From assembly GCA_025716815.1 (NCBI GenBank), contig JAIXMN010000027.1, forward strand, positions 1 through 64,000: DNA of 64,000 bases. Reading direction: 5' to 3'. A program made the translations under genes and the position numbers. This document shows positions 10,964 through 22,498 of the stretch, piece by piece. Below the pieces are notes generated by a model. That model searched no databases and was not told the DNA's origin. It saw nothing but the letters and a program-made list of their open reading frames with translations. The first letter of the stretch is position 1. Each line of letters opens with the position of its first letter. The DNA comes from Dichotomocladium elegans. Its lineage: Eukaryota; Mucoromycota; Mucoromycetes; Mucorales; Lichtheimiaceae.

Positions 10964-11217
10964 CTCCAAGACAGGCATGTCTTTCTTAATGTCCTCGATG
11001 GACTGGAGGAGGTGCACCACGATCGGTCGTTCTACGTACTTGCCGGTCCAGCAAGTCAATACAACGCTGTGCTCATACCAGCAGCAGAGGCCCGTTTTAA
11101 CTGCAGGTGCACGCCCCACAAGAGCTACTCCACTTCAACCAGTGTAAAGCCGGGACAGGTAGCCTCAGAGCGAAGCACTCCCGGCACCAGTTCATCGAGG
11201 TCTCGCTGATGGATGGA
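10964..11217 (-). pseudogene. Unit 3 of the decayed minus-strand gene family, best preserved exon
   Basis: The exon begins at 11217 after a TTCTAG acceptor and ends at 10964 before a GTATGATATC donor-like motif. It reads SIHQRDLDELVPGVLRSEAT followed by CPGFTLVEVE and a stop. In another frame it then gives GKYVERPIVVHLLQSIEDIK and KDMPVLE. One stop and one shift therefore separate two well-kept halves. This unit gives the clearest view of the encoded protein. An upstream exon boundary (GTAAGCC donor) is visible near 11270. The family is unknown to me. Confidence 0.5.
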
Positions 11218-11300
11218 CTAGAAGAGTAAAATGAATGCGAAAGGAAAAGAAAGAAAGAAAAGAAAAAAGACGGCTTACTTGGAAAGACAACGTGGACAAG

Positions 11301-11829
11301 AAACCACACACCGTGCTTCGCTCACACCCATCCGAAGGATAAACGACCTAAAAAAAAAGCGCCAATATAAAGAGGAGCAGTGGAACAACTTTGTTGGGCA
11401 GCGTTTCCGGTGGGTCGTAAAGCTACAAAGCCTTGTCACCTAGATATTCGCTTGCCGCAGTCGCCTAACGCTTGTGCTGCAGCCTTTAGTCGGCCAGTAG
11501 TAACATAAAGTACCCAGCATGGTATGGCAACCCCTTCTTCTTGTCATGGCTTCGTGCACGAGAAGAAGGGAAAGGCAGAAGGAAGCGTAGAAGAGGTTTT
11601 TGGGGAAGGGAAAAAAAGGGAGAAAGAGGGAAGGAGTGCGAAGAACGAACAAATGAGGAAATCTTAGACTATATTTTTTTTTCACGCTTTCGCTCCTTCA
11701 CACGTCTCGCATGCGGTGTCCACAATTCAACCTATCATATCCGCGATTGCCATGTATCCTATTTTGCCAAGAAGCCATCTTGATCCTCTCTTCACGACAC
11801 TGTCTTGGAGCAATCGGCACCCCCTCCCC
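11301..11829. other. Purine- and pyrimidine-rich region without a recognisable gene
   Basis: It contains an A/G-rich block at about 11545-11650 that yields low-complexity frames on both strands. I see no family motif. Confidence 0.4.
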
Positions 11830-13276
11830 GCAAAACAGAGCGCAGCAAGTACGTAGAGTAAACCAAGAGGCGACGATATCGACGCACGTGACATTGGCCC
11901 AAATTCAATCACAGAAATGGATCATACCCCCCTCCCACTCTCCAGCTGTAATAAAGATCGATCCCGTAAAAGCAAAAACCCGCATTACTCGCCTGAGTAC
12001 TTCTCAACCTCGATTAGCTCCATTCCTCTCGCCATGTCATACTCACCACTCTCAAATTCACCAATCGCGGCTAATCCAGAGATCCCCACCCGATCCCGCC
12101 GTCATTCACTTTAAAAAACCATATTGCATCTCCACTTGCACTACACACAATAACAGGTGCCACCCCCCTTCTATCCTATACCAGACTCTCGCCTTCTTCT
12201 ATCATCCGCTCGACACTCTTACTCTTAGCTGATCACCCGCTCTGGCATATTCTTCATTGATTCGTTGTTTCTTGTGTAACCCCAACGCCCCTCGCCCGCT
12301 TCATCTCCCCCCTCTCCCCCACCCTCCCCCACCCACTCCACTTTCCGCGCCGTTTCCCTCCGTCCTTCTCACCTTTTCGTATTCGCCTCTATCAACCAAG
12401 AAAACCACAACCACCACCATCCCAGAAAATCATCTTGCCCTATCTCAATGTTACTTCTCTTTTTTTCGGGTAGTACAAGGATTTCCAAACCAAAGTGGAG
12501 AGCTCGAGATTCTATCGCAGGCATACCTAATTCGAAAACTGCTTCTTGACAGCTGGCAATAAAAAAAAAGAATAGCAGAGTTGAGATTTTAATGCTCACT
12601 GCGTGTATTTGGCACCATAACCTCTTTCCCTTTTTGTATATATCTCTATGTTCATTAGAAACGCACACGTTAGGCCGAGGATCTCTCATGTCTCATCTCG
12701 ATCTTCAATCCGTCATTCCACATAATTCGGCTACTTGCAGGTCGGAGTTGAGGTAAAGTTGAGTAGCGGCTTAACATGAGCCATTCATGATACTGTACCA
12801 GCAGCTCGTTTATTGTCATCGTCTACATTGGCGTATGCATATCCAATTTTTTTTTCTCATGTAATTTCCGGCCGTCCTCGCTTTCAAACTGATGCAATAG
12901 CAGGGGAAAATGGAATTGGTCATCATGTTCCTTGACCTGCTTCGTCCCAAATGGCTTTGTAACAGTACATGCACCGTTGTGCGAGCACTTACGAAAAGCA
13001 TATGATATACAACGCGGAGGAAGCGCAAATACAGCGAGAAGAACAATGATTATAATAATACAACGTGGGGTTACCCGACGTCCCAGGGCATTCTTGTTTG
13101 TTTATTACACAGTAGTTGGGGTAATAACAGTGGCAGATACAATGGATGATCGTACAGAGAAAATGAATATGGTTCGTAGTATCATCGCCGGAGATGCGGT
13201 CCTGATTGTGATCGTTATCCTTGTAGTACCTTGGTCATCGGTCAATCGTGATCGTTCACTGTAACTACTGCTACAT
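11830..13276 (+). repeat. Left arm of a large imperfect inverted repeat
   Basis: The segments 11830-12225 and 12975-13276, reverse-complemented, match 20930-21300 and 20384-20690 in the order expected of one inverted arm. Shared tracts include CAATGATTATAATAATACAA (reverse-complemented in the other arm). The inner boundary is sharp at CTACTGCTACA. This arm has about 0.5 kb extra in its middle; part of that (about 12250-12480) is related in direct orientation to 20150-20380. No transposase is recognisable between or within the arms. It may be a foldback-type element or an inverted duplication. Confidence 0.55.
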
Positions 13277-13334
13277 GCTTGCTCGTGTTATGGCGATCAT
13301 GGTAACGCAAACTATATACAGTATAGCTATGGTG

Positions 13335-13612
13335 CTTTTCAATCAATATATATTCACCATGAGCAACAAAATAATACACAGCATAATATCATACCTTTTG
13401 GACATATATCCATGGATGTGTACATGAATGTCGGCATGCACTTTGACAGGATGGAATCGATACTAGTGATACCACCCAAGTCTGGCGTACCCTTTCAATC
13501 TAGGCAAGTGTTGGCTGAGTGGAATCTATAGAAGATACCACCCAGGTCAGGCCTGCCTTGTTTACCGTCCTCCTGGACGGAGAGGACTTGTTGATGATTG
13601 GCCTAAAAGAAT
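13335..13612 (-). pseudogene. Unit 4 of the decayed minus-strand gene family, internally deleted
   Basis: This is homologous to 9495-9745 and then continues with sequence matching the part after 9981. The roughly 240 bases between the two GAGGACTT motifs of unit 1 are missing and a single GAGGACTTG remains at about 13582-13590. The minus-strand exon start at about 13612 after a TTTTAG acceptor is kept. Confidence 0.6.
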
Positions 13613-15508
13613 AAAGAACATTCGCGATTCAGTATTTCAGTGTATGAAATATTCAGTTAAAAAAAGGGAATTTGCTTGCAGCGGGATATCCGTCTTGGAA
13701 GCCCCATGTGTATTGACCATAGGTGAAGAGTCTCAAAGGTGAGCTTCGTTGCACGTCATACGTTCATGGCCTGATGTTGGGGAAGAGCAGTGAATGGAAA
13801 ACGGATGCTTACTGTGCTGTTTGCCTCCAAGGCCAAGAACGTTGAGTGAAGATATGCAATCAGCGCTTCATGAATCTTCGCGGCCTTTTGCGTTTTATGA
13901 CAACAAAATGCGCGCCCTCCATGGTCACGTAAAAAACGCGCACGCGCGATGACCGTGTAAAAAAAAAAAGGGAAAAAAGTGCCGCTCACTTTGCTGTGGC
14001 TGCGGATCGTGTAAAAAAGTAAAGCTTTAACGAGAGAAGAACTTTTTATTACTGTATGGATAACAACACTATATTAATAGGCAGTCCAGTTGGCCAGAAC
14101 CATGAAGTATCTGTTTCCAGAGGCAACCACGAGGAGGTCGACTGCCGCGCGCCTCCGCTCTGGGGGCCGTGATACCCGCATTTATATTGGCCCCTTTATA
14201 GCGAGCCCCCAATGCCTGGTCATCGGGGTGTACCATTGCTCCTCATTGAGGATTCCTACCAAGATGCACTATCAACTTGCGGGATGCGGCGCCTCGCAGA
14301 ATATCATGCACATCTGGTCATTGGACAGGTACTTCTTGGTCCCATCAGGTTGTCGTTTGGGCCGTCCGGTCGATCCTTCTTGTTTTCCGGCAGGTAGGTC
14401 CACCCCTCAACTAAGCAGCGGTTATCAATGACCTACCTTGGGATGACCTACCTTGGGGCGATCTGACCAACCGGCCCGGGGGAGGGATGAAGAGAGAAAA
14501 AAGAAAAGAACAAAGAGGGACGACGTTCATTTTCCATAGGTTAAAAAACTCGCCCACCCCTCGTCGGTCGCGTGAATCACGGAGCAGATACTGAGCAACA
14601 AAAAAGGTAAGACAGCAGTGCAAGCCGGCTGGTAGGCCCCCAATCCCTGGAGAGAACGGGAAAACGTGCCTAACACACACACACACACATACACCTTCCG
14701 TGTAGATTGCTCGTCAGGTTGAGGTAACTCGAGAGAGCTGTTGCTGCTGTTGTTTGAAAGGAAGCAAGATGGAGAGAGAAGAAGGTAGTCTTCATTGATC
14801 GTTTCCGATAAGGCTAGCGCGATTTCAATTGTTATTTATACGTGGGAGCAAGGAAATCGATGGGGGGAGGAGATTCCCGGATCAAAGAACGTCTTCCGAA
14901 AAAAAAAGCTTCCTACTCTACTCATGGGCAATTCACATTTATTTTATCCTTCGAACAACCTCATATCTCCTTTGATGATGATGTAGCTGGTCCATGTATT
15001 TGAGTAGTAATGATTGGGCCAGACGTCGGTTAACAGGTGTGGATAGTCTTTGTACAAAGAAGGTCTTCCCCCCCCAAGTAAACAGCAGCTGTGATATGAT
15101 TTTTCATTCCTTCCCCATTGCCGTGCATGGCTTCCTTTCTATTGCTTGATATCAAATCTGTGATAAAGTCGATGTTTGCGGTTCTTCTCGTACTAGTCTC
15201 GTCTTTTTCCGTTGAGTTTTGACATATTTGCGTCTCTCACCGCCATGGCACTGGTTGCAACAGAGGCTGGGTGGGACGGGACCAGCGTTCTGTAACTCAG
15301 CTACAAAAAGTAAAAGATACATACGCGCTGCTCTGTGTAGAAAGGTTCGGATCCACACGCCCATGGGGCAATACGAACAGAGATGGATGCTGATGAGTTT
15401 GAGAAATGAATATAATGGTCCGTGCATTCTGGGTACAAGATCATACAGAAAGTCCTCTGTGGTACACAGCACGCGCCATTCCCAAAAAGAGAAATATGTA
15501 AGGATGTA
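13588..15508. repeat. Segmental duplication, copy A
   Basis: This is nearly identical to 16843-18570. It contains a minus-strand segment that reads like two exons of the decayed gene family, a CA microsatellite near 14674, and a 3' part that gives similar frames in both copies. Copy A keeps about 210 bases (about 14165-14373) that copy B lacks. The right boundary is where AAATATGTAAGGATGT ends similarity. No functional gene is recognised. Confidence 0.8.
13652..13989 (-). pseudogene. Two-exon remnant of the decayed gene family, copy A
   Basis: On the minus strand KAAKIHEALIAYLHSTFLAL then EANST ends at a GTAAGC donor. An intron of about 42 bases (13771-13812) with a CATCAG acceptor follows. 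The next exon in one frame reads LTFETLHLWSIHMGLPRRIS. The same layout is kept at 16900-17255. The pattern KIHE..IAYL.STF.ALEA with a later LHLWS.HM resembles, from memory, uncharacterised proteins common in Mucorales; no function is known to me. The exons cannot be joined into a long intact frame. Confidence 0.45.
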
Positions 15509-15540
15509 TTTTCATTTTCATTTTTTTTGAAAAAAGAAAA

Positions 15541-15576
15541 GGCCCCGTTTAGCAGGTGTGGCTGCTAAACGAGGCC
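15541..15576. other. Hairpin with 14 bp stem
   Basis: GGCCCCGTTTAGCA and TGCTAAACGAGGCC pair over 13 of 14 positions with an 8-base loop. It sits just outside copy A of the duplication, after a T-rich and A-rich run. It could be a terminator-like structure, a small RNA hairpin or an element end; I see no adjacent gene that it would terminate. Confidence 0.7.
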
Positions 15577-15649
15577 ATAGTTCCAAAGTAATAAAAATTG
15601 AGTCTCAAGAAACTCTTACGAGGACTTCCTGGACCGAGAGATATTGTTT

Positions 15650-15706
15650 TCGTTCAAATATTTTGTTTTCGTTTAAATATTTTGTTTTCGTTTAAATATT
15701 TTGGGG
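15650..15706. repeat. Three tandem 19 bp repeats
   Basis: The unit GTTTTCGTTTAAATATTTT occurs three times in a row with one substitution in the first copy, followed by a partial fourth (GTTTTCGTTTTCATT). Confidence 0.85.
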
Positions 15707-16560
15707 TTTTCGTTTTCATTAACTGAGCAGCCCGTTGGTTGAGACCCTCAAAAGAGAGCCCCGTAACAGGGATAGCCACGTGAAGGCCGGCTGCTGTGTA
15801 TCCCCTCAAGTTCTTTTCTTCTTTTCATTACCCCGAAACAATAAAGAACTCGAAAATGGCACTCGGTTGGGTGGCCAGCCCACCCGAGCACCAAAAACGA
15901 AAGAAATGGAAAAAGGGGATTTCTAATAGAAAGAAGTTGCCGTAAGAAATTTCCAATTTGTTTTTTGCTTTTGATTACCTGCGAGTAAGGAAGGCAGCAA
16001 GATATCCGAAAGCTGCAGCTTGAATGAGGGTTCCAAGATCATCGAAAAGGACCTTTATTTATACCTTTTCGTTTCATGCTCAGACAGGTAATGTGACCTG
16101 TGACTTTCTACCGATTATCCGATGAACAAATGATAACGGATATCCCGTGCAGAACTCAAGGCGGGTGTCTGGCATATTGTCTCCCCACGCACTTGATCGG
16201 GTAGTGGCAAAAAGCTTCCGTCCACAACCATGCTCGGTGAAAGCAGTAGTAGCATCATTGATGAATGACAAACAGCCGGCTTTAAATATACCTCGTTATT
16301 CCATGACACACATCCTATTCGTTTCCCATGCATCCACTTTACCTTGTGCCCTCACAGGCTTCTATTCTGGTTTTCCCAAAAATGGAGGAAGTGCGTGAAT
16401 CAACAAGTGTGATTGTAAGAGCATCGGTTTTATTTCTTCTTTCAGAAAGGTGATCTCAGATCGGCTCGCAAAAGAACTTTATTCTGCTTTGATTCACTAT
16501 CAAGTCGGCGAGCAATCTTCTTTTTGCACTCTCTCTTTGTACGCAACTTGGAACGTTAAT
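15707..16560. other. Spacer between duplicated segments
   Basis: No recognisable gene is present. Short frames on both strands, such as 16115-16333 minus, lack family motifs. Confidence 0.4.
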
Positions 16561-16586
16561 CAATAGGGGAAATCCATTCGATCACT

Positions 16587-16871
16587 ATGTTCCTTGATCT
16601 TGCACCGCGCCAGATGGTTTGTTTGCGCCGCGGTCGATCCTTCCAGTTGCTCGCTGGTCCCGCCTTTGCAGTAATACAATGCTGCACAAATATCAATCAT
16701 ACTGGCCCAGTATGGGCTCTACCTGTGCGCACGCCCCCTCCCCACGAGCTCCTCCGGCTCAGTCGATATATTGCCTTCGCGAGTAGCCTCTAAGACTGGA
16801 GTATTCCCCGCACCAGAGGGCTTTCACGCCTCGAGACGGACCATTCCGTCGAGGACTTGTTGATGGTTGGC
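16587..16871 (-). pseudogene. Unit 5 of the decayed minus-strand gene family
   Basis: It keeps the internal part that unit 4 has lost and matches 9750-10003. The minus-strand exon starts at about 16871 after a TTTTAG acceptor (ANHQQVLDGMVRLEA then stop) and continues in another frame. It leads directly into copy B of the duplication, in the same arrangement as unit 4 and copy A. Confidence 0.5.
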
Positions 16872-18570
16872 CTAAAAGAATAAAAAACATTCGCGATTCA
16901 GTATTTCAGTGTATGAAATATTCAGTTAAAAAAAGGGAATTTGCTTGCAGCGGGATATCCGTCTTGGAAGCCCCATGTGCATTGACCATAGGTGAAGAGT
17001 CTCAAAGGTGAGCTTCGTTGCACGTCATACGTTCATGGCCTGATGTTGGGGAAGAGCAGTGAATGGAAAACGGATGCTTACTGTGCTGTTTGCCTCCAAG
17101 GCCAAGAACGTTGAGTGAAGATATGGAATCAGCGCTTCATGAATCTTCGCGGCCTTTTGCGTTTTATGACAACAAAATGCGCGCCCTCCATGGTCACGTA
17201 AAAAACGCGCACGCGCGATGACCGTGTAAAAAAAAAGGAAAAAAGTGCCGCTCACTTTGCTGGGGCTGCAGACCGTGTAAAAAAATAAAGCTTTAACGAG
17301 AGAAGAACTTTTATTACTTTATGAATAACAACACTATACTAATAGTCAATCCAGTTGGCCAGAACCATGAAGTATCTGTTTCCAGAGGCAAGCACGAGGA
17401 GGTCGACTGCCGTGCGCCCCCGCTCTTGGGGCCGTCCGGTCGATCCTTCTTGTTTTCCGGCAGGTAGGTCCACCCCTCTTCTAAGCCGCAGTTAGCCATG
17501 ACCTACCTTGGGATGACCTACCTTGGGGCGACCTGACCAACGGGCCCGAGGGAGGGATGAAGAGAGAAAAAGAACAAAGAGGGAAGACGTTCATTTTCCG
17601 TAGGTTAAAAAACTCGACCCCCCTCGTCGGTCGCGTGAACCGCGGAGCAGATACTGAGCAAAAATAAAGGTAAGACAGCAGTGTGCAAGCCGGCTGGTAG
17701 GCCTCCAATCCCTGAAGAGGACAGAAAAACGTGCCTAACACACACACACCTTCCGCGCAGATTGCTTGCCAGGTCGAGGTAACTCGAGAGAGCTATTACT
17801 GCTGTTGCTGACGATGTTGCTTGAAAGGAAGCAGGATGGAGAGAGAAGAAGGTAGTCTTCATTGATCGTTTCCGATAAGGCTAGCGCGCTTTCAATTGTT
17901 ATTTATATGTGGGAGCAAGGAAATCGATGGGGGGGGATTCCCGGATCAAAGAACGTCTTCCGAACAAAAGCACTTCCTACTCTACTCATGGGCAGTTCAT
18001 ATTTATTTTACCCTTCGAACAACCTCATATCTCCTTTGATGATGATGTAGCTGGTCCATGTATTTGAGTAGTAATGATTGGGCCAGACGTCGGTTAACAG
18101 GTGTGGATAGCCTTTGTACCAAAAAAAAAGTCTCCCCCAAAGTAAACAGCAGCTGTGATATGAGTTTTCATTCCTTCCCCATTGCCGTGCATGGCTTCCT
18201 TTCTATTGCTTGATATCAAATCTGTGATAAAGTCGATGTTTGCGGTTCTTCTCGTACTAGTCTCGTCTTTTTCCGTTGAGTTTTGACATATTTGCGTCTC
18301 TCACCGCCATGGCACTGGTTGTAACAGAGGCTGGGTGGGACGGGATCAGCGTTCTGCAACTCAGCTACAAAAAGTAAAAGATACATACGTGCTGCTCTGT
18401 GTAGAAAGGTTCGGATCCACACGCCCATGGGGCAATACGACAGAGATGGATGCTGATGAGTTTGAGAAATGAATATAATGGTCCGTGCATTCTGGGTACA
18501 AGATCATACAGAAAGTCCTCTGTGGTACACAGCATGCACCATTCCCAAAAAGAGAAATATGTAAGGATGT
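16843..18570. repeat. Segmental duplication, copy B
   Basis: This is nearly identical to 13588-15508 in direct orientation. It lacks about 210 bases found in copy A; the junction GGGGCCGTCCGG near 17429 carries the GGGCCGT motif that flanks the extra segment on both sides in copy A. It includes the same two-exon minus-strand remnant (17025-17255, intron about 17040-17081). Confidence 0.8.
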
Positions 18571-19501
18571 CAATAAGACAATGGGCATCCATACGATGTG
18601 GAGTACTCCACAGCATAAATGCAGCAGGTTGCTTTCTCTTTGTGCTCTCCTGTTGCAACACACGTGTTTTAGCTGCTCCATCGATGAGTACGTAGCACGA
18701 GATATGATGTTTATTGCTGCCTCTTATGTAAAGACCTCCTGCTATTATATGTGATGGCTTCGATCTGGTTCACCAGTGCGGACCTGGCATATCAATCGCC
18801 TTTACAAGTAATTCTTTTGCTGAATGAGACCGACACATCTTACCCATCCTCCTCTTGTATTAAGAAAACAGTTATTTTTGCCCTGGTCTGCGGGGTTCCT
18901 GTTCCGGCATTATGGCTGTGATGTTTTAGTTGTTTTTTTTATGATGGACAGTTAGAATACGATGAGACTGGTGGATGTCTTTTATTCGAATGAAATCGGA
19001 ATTAAGATCCTCCATTGCTACACATTTATCTACTATTTATATGACAATGGGAGAGGTCCTAATTAGGTCAACTGGATACTCCGTCTTACACTGGTACTCG
19101 GAGATGGTAGCACTATTACAGATAAGGTGCTTGTGTGGGTATCGGTGACCTCTATCATAGATTATGTATCCTTGTTCCTTTCAGACCATCCTCACGTCGG
19201 TAAATCCTCATAAAAACCCGGTGGGAAAAAAATAGAGGAAAAAAGACTGTGGAAATGGATCTGGTTATAACGCGGCGTCATGGATCCTTCAATCCGTAAT
19301 CACCTATGCGACAATGTCACCATCGCAGCCCAGATTAATTGATTAATTTCATTCCTTCTCGGTTACCTCGATGGAAACCAGATGGACTCGGCCATTCCCG
19401 AGGGAGGTTTGGGCGAGACTTATGGAGGTGACAGTCGTATGCGTATAAATAGCGACGGGTAAATCAAGCGTTACACGCAATACTACTATCTTGAAACGGG
19501 T
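18571..19501. other. Region without a recognisable gene
   Basis: Only short frames on both strands. No repeat of other parts of the window was noticed here. Confidence 0.4.
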
Positions 19502-19828
19502 TGTCATGGTCCTCCTGTTCATGGCACTGCGCTTTCATAGTCAGTAATGAGCGGGGCTACTGATCATCCACCACTTACCCGCAAGTATCTTGACGCCCTG
19601 ACCCTCCCATCTCACATCTACAGTACCCAATCGATGATTTCCTCTTAATGAAGGCGGAGGGAACAACCATCCGGTATAATAATCGCAGACAGGAGTAGCG
19701 GTGAAGCGGTGTCAAGGGCTATCACTTGCTTCCGCCAGAGCTAACCTGGTCCACCCCAACGCGTATAAAAAGAGAATTGATTTTATTCAATAAAATGCAT
19801 TCCGTCTAAAAGACTCGATTTCGACCCA
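19502..19828 (+). mobile_element. Solo LTR of the gypsy element
   Basis: It starts TGTCATGG and ends GACCCA and aligns along its length with the LTR at 6394-6710, including the TATA box (near 19763) and AATAAA (near 19790). Flanking sequence shows no gypsy coding remnants and no clear target-site duplication. It is read as a solo LTR left by LTR-LTR recombination. Confidence 0.65.
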
Positions 19829-20383
19829 TGTGTCGTATCCACGACTATTCTTCTTACCCAACAGCAGTGTCCCTGGTTTATACGGGACATCAACGCTTTG
19901 TTTCACTCTTTGAGCACCGTTATCATAATTACTCTTGCGCTATACGGATTCATAATTTATATCTCGGACCTGTCTCAGGACGCAGTTACAATCACAAGGG
20001 TAAATGATGAACTTCTTTATCAACCTTTTAACTGGTCCACCGCCCCGGGAGACCACCTAGATGATTATCCACACCCAGCCTCCAGAGTGACCGTTTTGAT
20101 AAACACTTCTTATAAATAGGCCCATTGTTGGCACTTGATAAAAAACAATCCTTTTTCGAGTCTCACAGAATCATATTCTGTCTCTTTTTATCCTTAAAAA
20201 CCCCTGATTCCACATCTATATCTTCCCACCGCCACACTCCTGTTCGGATTTTTCCCTCGGTCCTTTGCACCATTTCATATCCATCTTTATCAAACATCAA
20301 AACTACATCCATCACCATCGCTCAAAAATCCTCTTGACCTATCTCCAAGTTCTTCTTTTATCGGGTAGTAAAAGGTGTAGCAG
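19829..20383. other. Region with a fragment shared with 12250-12480
   Basis: The part at about 20150-20380 is related in direct orientation to 12250-12480 (pyrimidine-rich, ending TTTATCGGGTAGTA). A plus frame at 19898-20119 with one hydrophobic segment is not recognised and is not called. Confidence 0.35.
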
Positions 20384-21300
20384 TAGCTACAGCGATGGGT
20401 CACTATCGACCGACGACCGAGATACTATAAGGATGACGATCACGATTGATACCGCATCTTCGGCGACGATATTATGTACCACACTCGCTTTCTCTGTACG
20501 ACGACCCTATGTATATACCACTGTTATTACCTGCCACTGTTTACTATATAAACAAGATACCATGTGACATCGGTCATCCCCACGTTGTATTATTATAATC
20601 ATCGTTCTTCTCGTCGCGTTCGCGCTTCCTCCACGTTGTATATCAGACGCTCTTCGTAAGTACTCGCACATCAATGATTATACTGTTACACGAAGGTTCT
20701 GAGAGATATAATTGGATAAAACTTTAAAATACGCACTACAAGTGGACGAAATGGTTAAGCATACCATGCTCTAATTGGCTTAATATTGGAGAAAGCATAT
20801 CGGATCCTATCACAAGCATAGGGGATTTATCTATAGCAATGCTGGCCAATGAGCTAGCTAAACTATAAAAATGATCATCAACGCCGTGGTTTCATTCGAG
20901 TTTCTGTGTTCTGCAATTGTTAAGAATAAGAATGGCGGGTGGATGATAGAAGGAGAGAGTTTGGCTTAGGATAGAGGGAGCACCTGTTATTATGGGTAAT
21001 GTAATACGGTTTAAAGCGGATGAGTGCTGGATCAGGGGGAGAAGAGTATCTCTAGATTACCAGCGGCTGATGAAGTTGAGATCGATGAGTATGGTATGGC
21101 GAGAGGATTTAAGTCACGCATGTTGACAAGCAATCGGGCAAGTACCGCGGGTTTTAATTTTATGGCATCAGTCTTTGTTACAGCTAAGGAAGGGACGGGT
21201 ATGGCCATTCCTGCGAATGAATTCCCGCCAATATCACGTGCGGTAATATCGTCGCCTCTTGCTTTACTCTAGCTCCTGGCAATGGGTGCGCCGATCGGAG
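20384..21300 (-). repeat. Right arm of a large imperfect inverted repeat
   Basis: Reverse-complemented, this matches the left arm at 11830-13276 (20384-20690 with 12975-13276; 20930-21300 with 11830-12225). The two arms enclose about 7.1 kb. Both arms keep an open reading in the first block (left strand reading DIQRGGSAN, also in the right arm), but the frame ends sooner in the right arm. Confidence 0.55.
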
Positions 21301-22498
21301 GCTCTGTGCGATTTCGTCTGGCTTTGAAGGGAATTATCTTTACAGGATGAACCGATATTCGATCCCGATCTTCCCATAAGTATTAGCTAAAACATATATT
21401 TGGCATCTATTCCCCAATGCTCATATAAGAAGAGCTCAAGTATCCCTTCATCAAAAGCGACTGATGTAACGCGGATATGCTTCAAGACTGTCAACACGCA
21501 TATCTTTGAATTAAATCACATCAAACGTCAGTTCCTGGGGCAGGCTGAAACTGTTTTCATGCTACAGGTAGCAGTAGCCGTCGTTATCACATGGAAGGAC
21601 TTGGACAGCAAAAGAAAAACATCAGTGGCATCTACCCAAGAGTCCATCCATGTCTTCTCAAGCGATGGATGTAACATGCCTTGCCGCATTGAGGAAACAA
21701 ACAAGTCCATATTTCATTTATCATAAATGGGAACGAACCACCTTCACGTCTAAATACCGTATCTATTCTTACCTGTTCCCTATGCGGCTCCAGAGTATCA
21801 CCGAGCCAAAAATGGTACCATTTCCTCAAAGGTATGCGCGAGCTTGTTCACGCGATTTCGATTCCCAAGCACTCTTTGTCTTTTGAAATTCACGCAGACG
21901 CGGCATTCTCCTTACTGACTTAGCTGATCCATGTCGTTATCAAGGCCGAAAGGTCCATGTCGGCAAGGGATCCAGAAGATACCAGCTTTACTGATCATTG
22001 CCATTGTCAACCGTGCAGGCGGAAGAGGGAAAAAAACATAGCAAGTCGTGGTAGGAAAATAGAGTAGGATAAAATTCCATTTCTGCGCACAGATTAAGGT
22101 TTCTCCCATCATCCTGGACAACCATGACATCACATTGAAGCTTCCATAATTTGTCTTGTCTAATTGACTTTCTAGTCTCAGAGCGGTGGACGCTGTTCTC
22201 GTCTTGGTAGCGACAGGCTTGTTGGATGTTTAATCGAGATAATCAAACACACTGTTCGCTTCAGGGCGGTCGAAAGTGTCGGAGCTGAAGGAACGTTGGC
22301 GTTAGTTCTGGTGTAGGAAAAATTGCCAATTCTGATTGGCTTCCTTGAGCCGTAGCTGCTATTGGCCCTCCATTCGCCGCGCCCCGCATGTTTTATCACG
22401 TCCGGAGGTGGTGCGCGCGGGTTTCGCGCGGTTCGCGCCGGCGTTTTTTATCACTTCCTCGCCTTGCTAACTGCCGCTCCCCCCTTGATTCACTCCAC
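21301..22498. other. Intergenic, upstream of condensin subunit 1
   Basis: No recognisable gene. The last part (22380-22498) is GC-rich with repeated CGCGCG and leads into the condensin start codon; it probably holds the promoter, though no TATA box is evident. Confidence 0.4.

Noticed and set aside
10664..11209. 181-residue plus-strand frame in the repeat array
   Set aside because: It joins a minisatellite to sequence whose splice signals and conserved pieces are on the minus strand.
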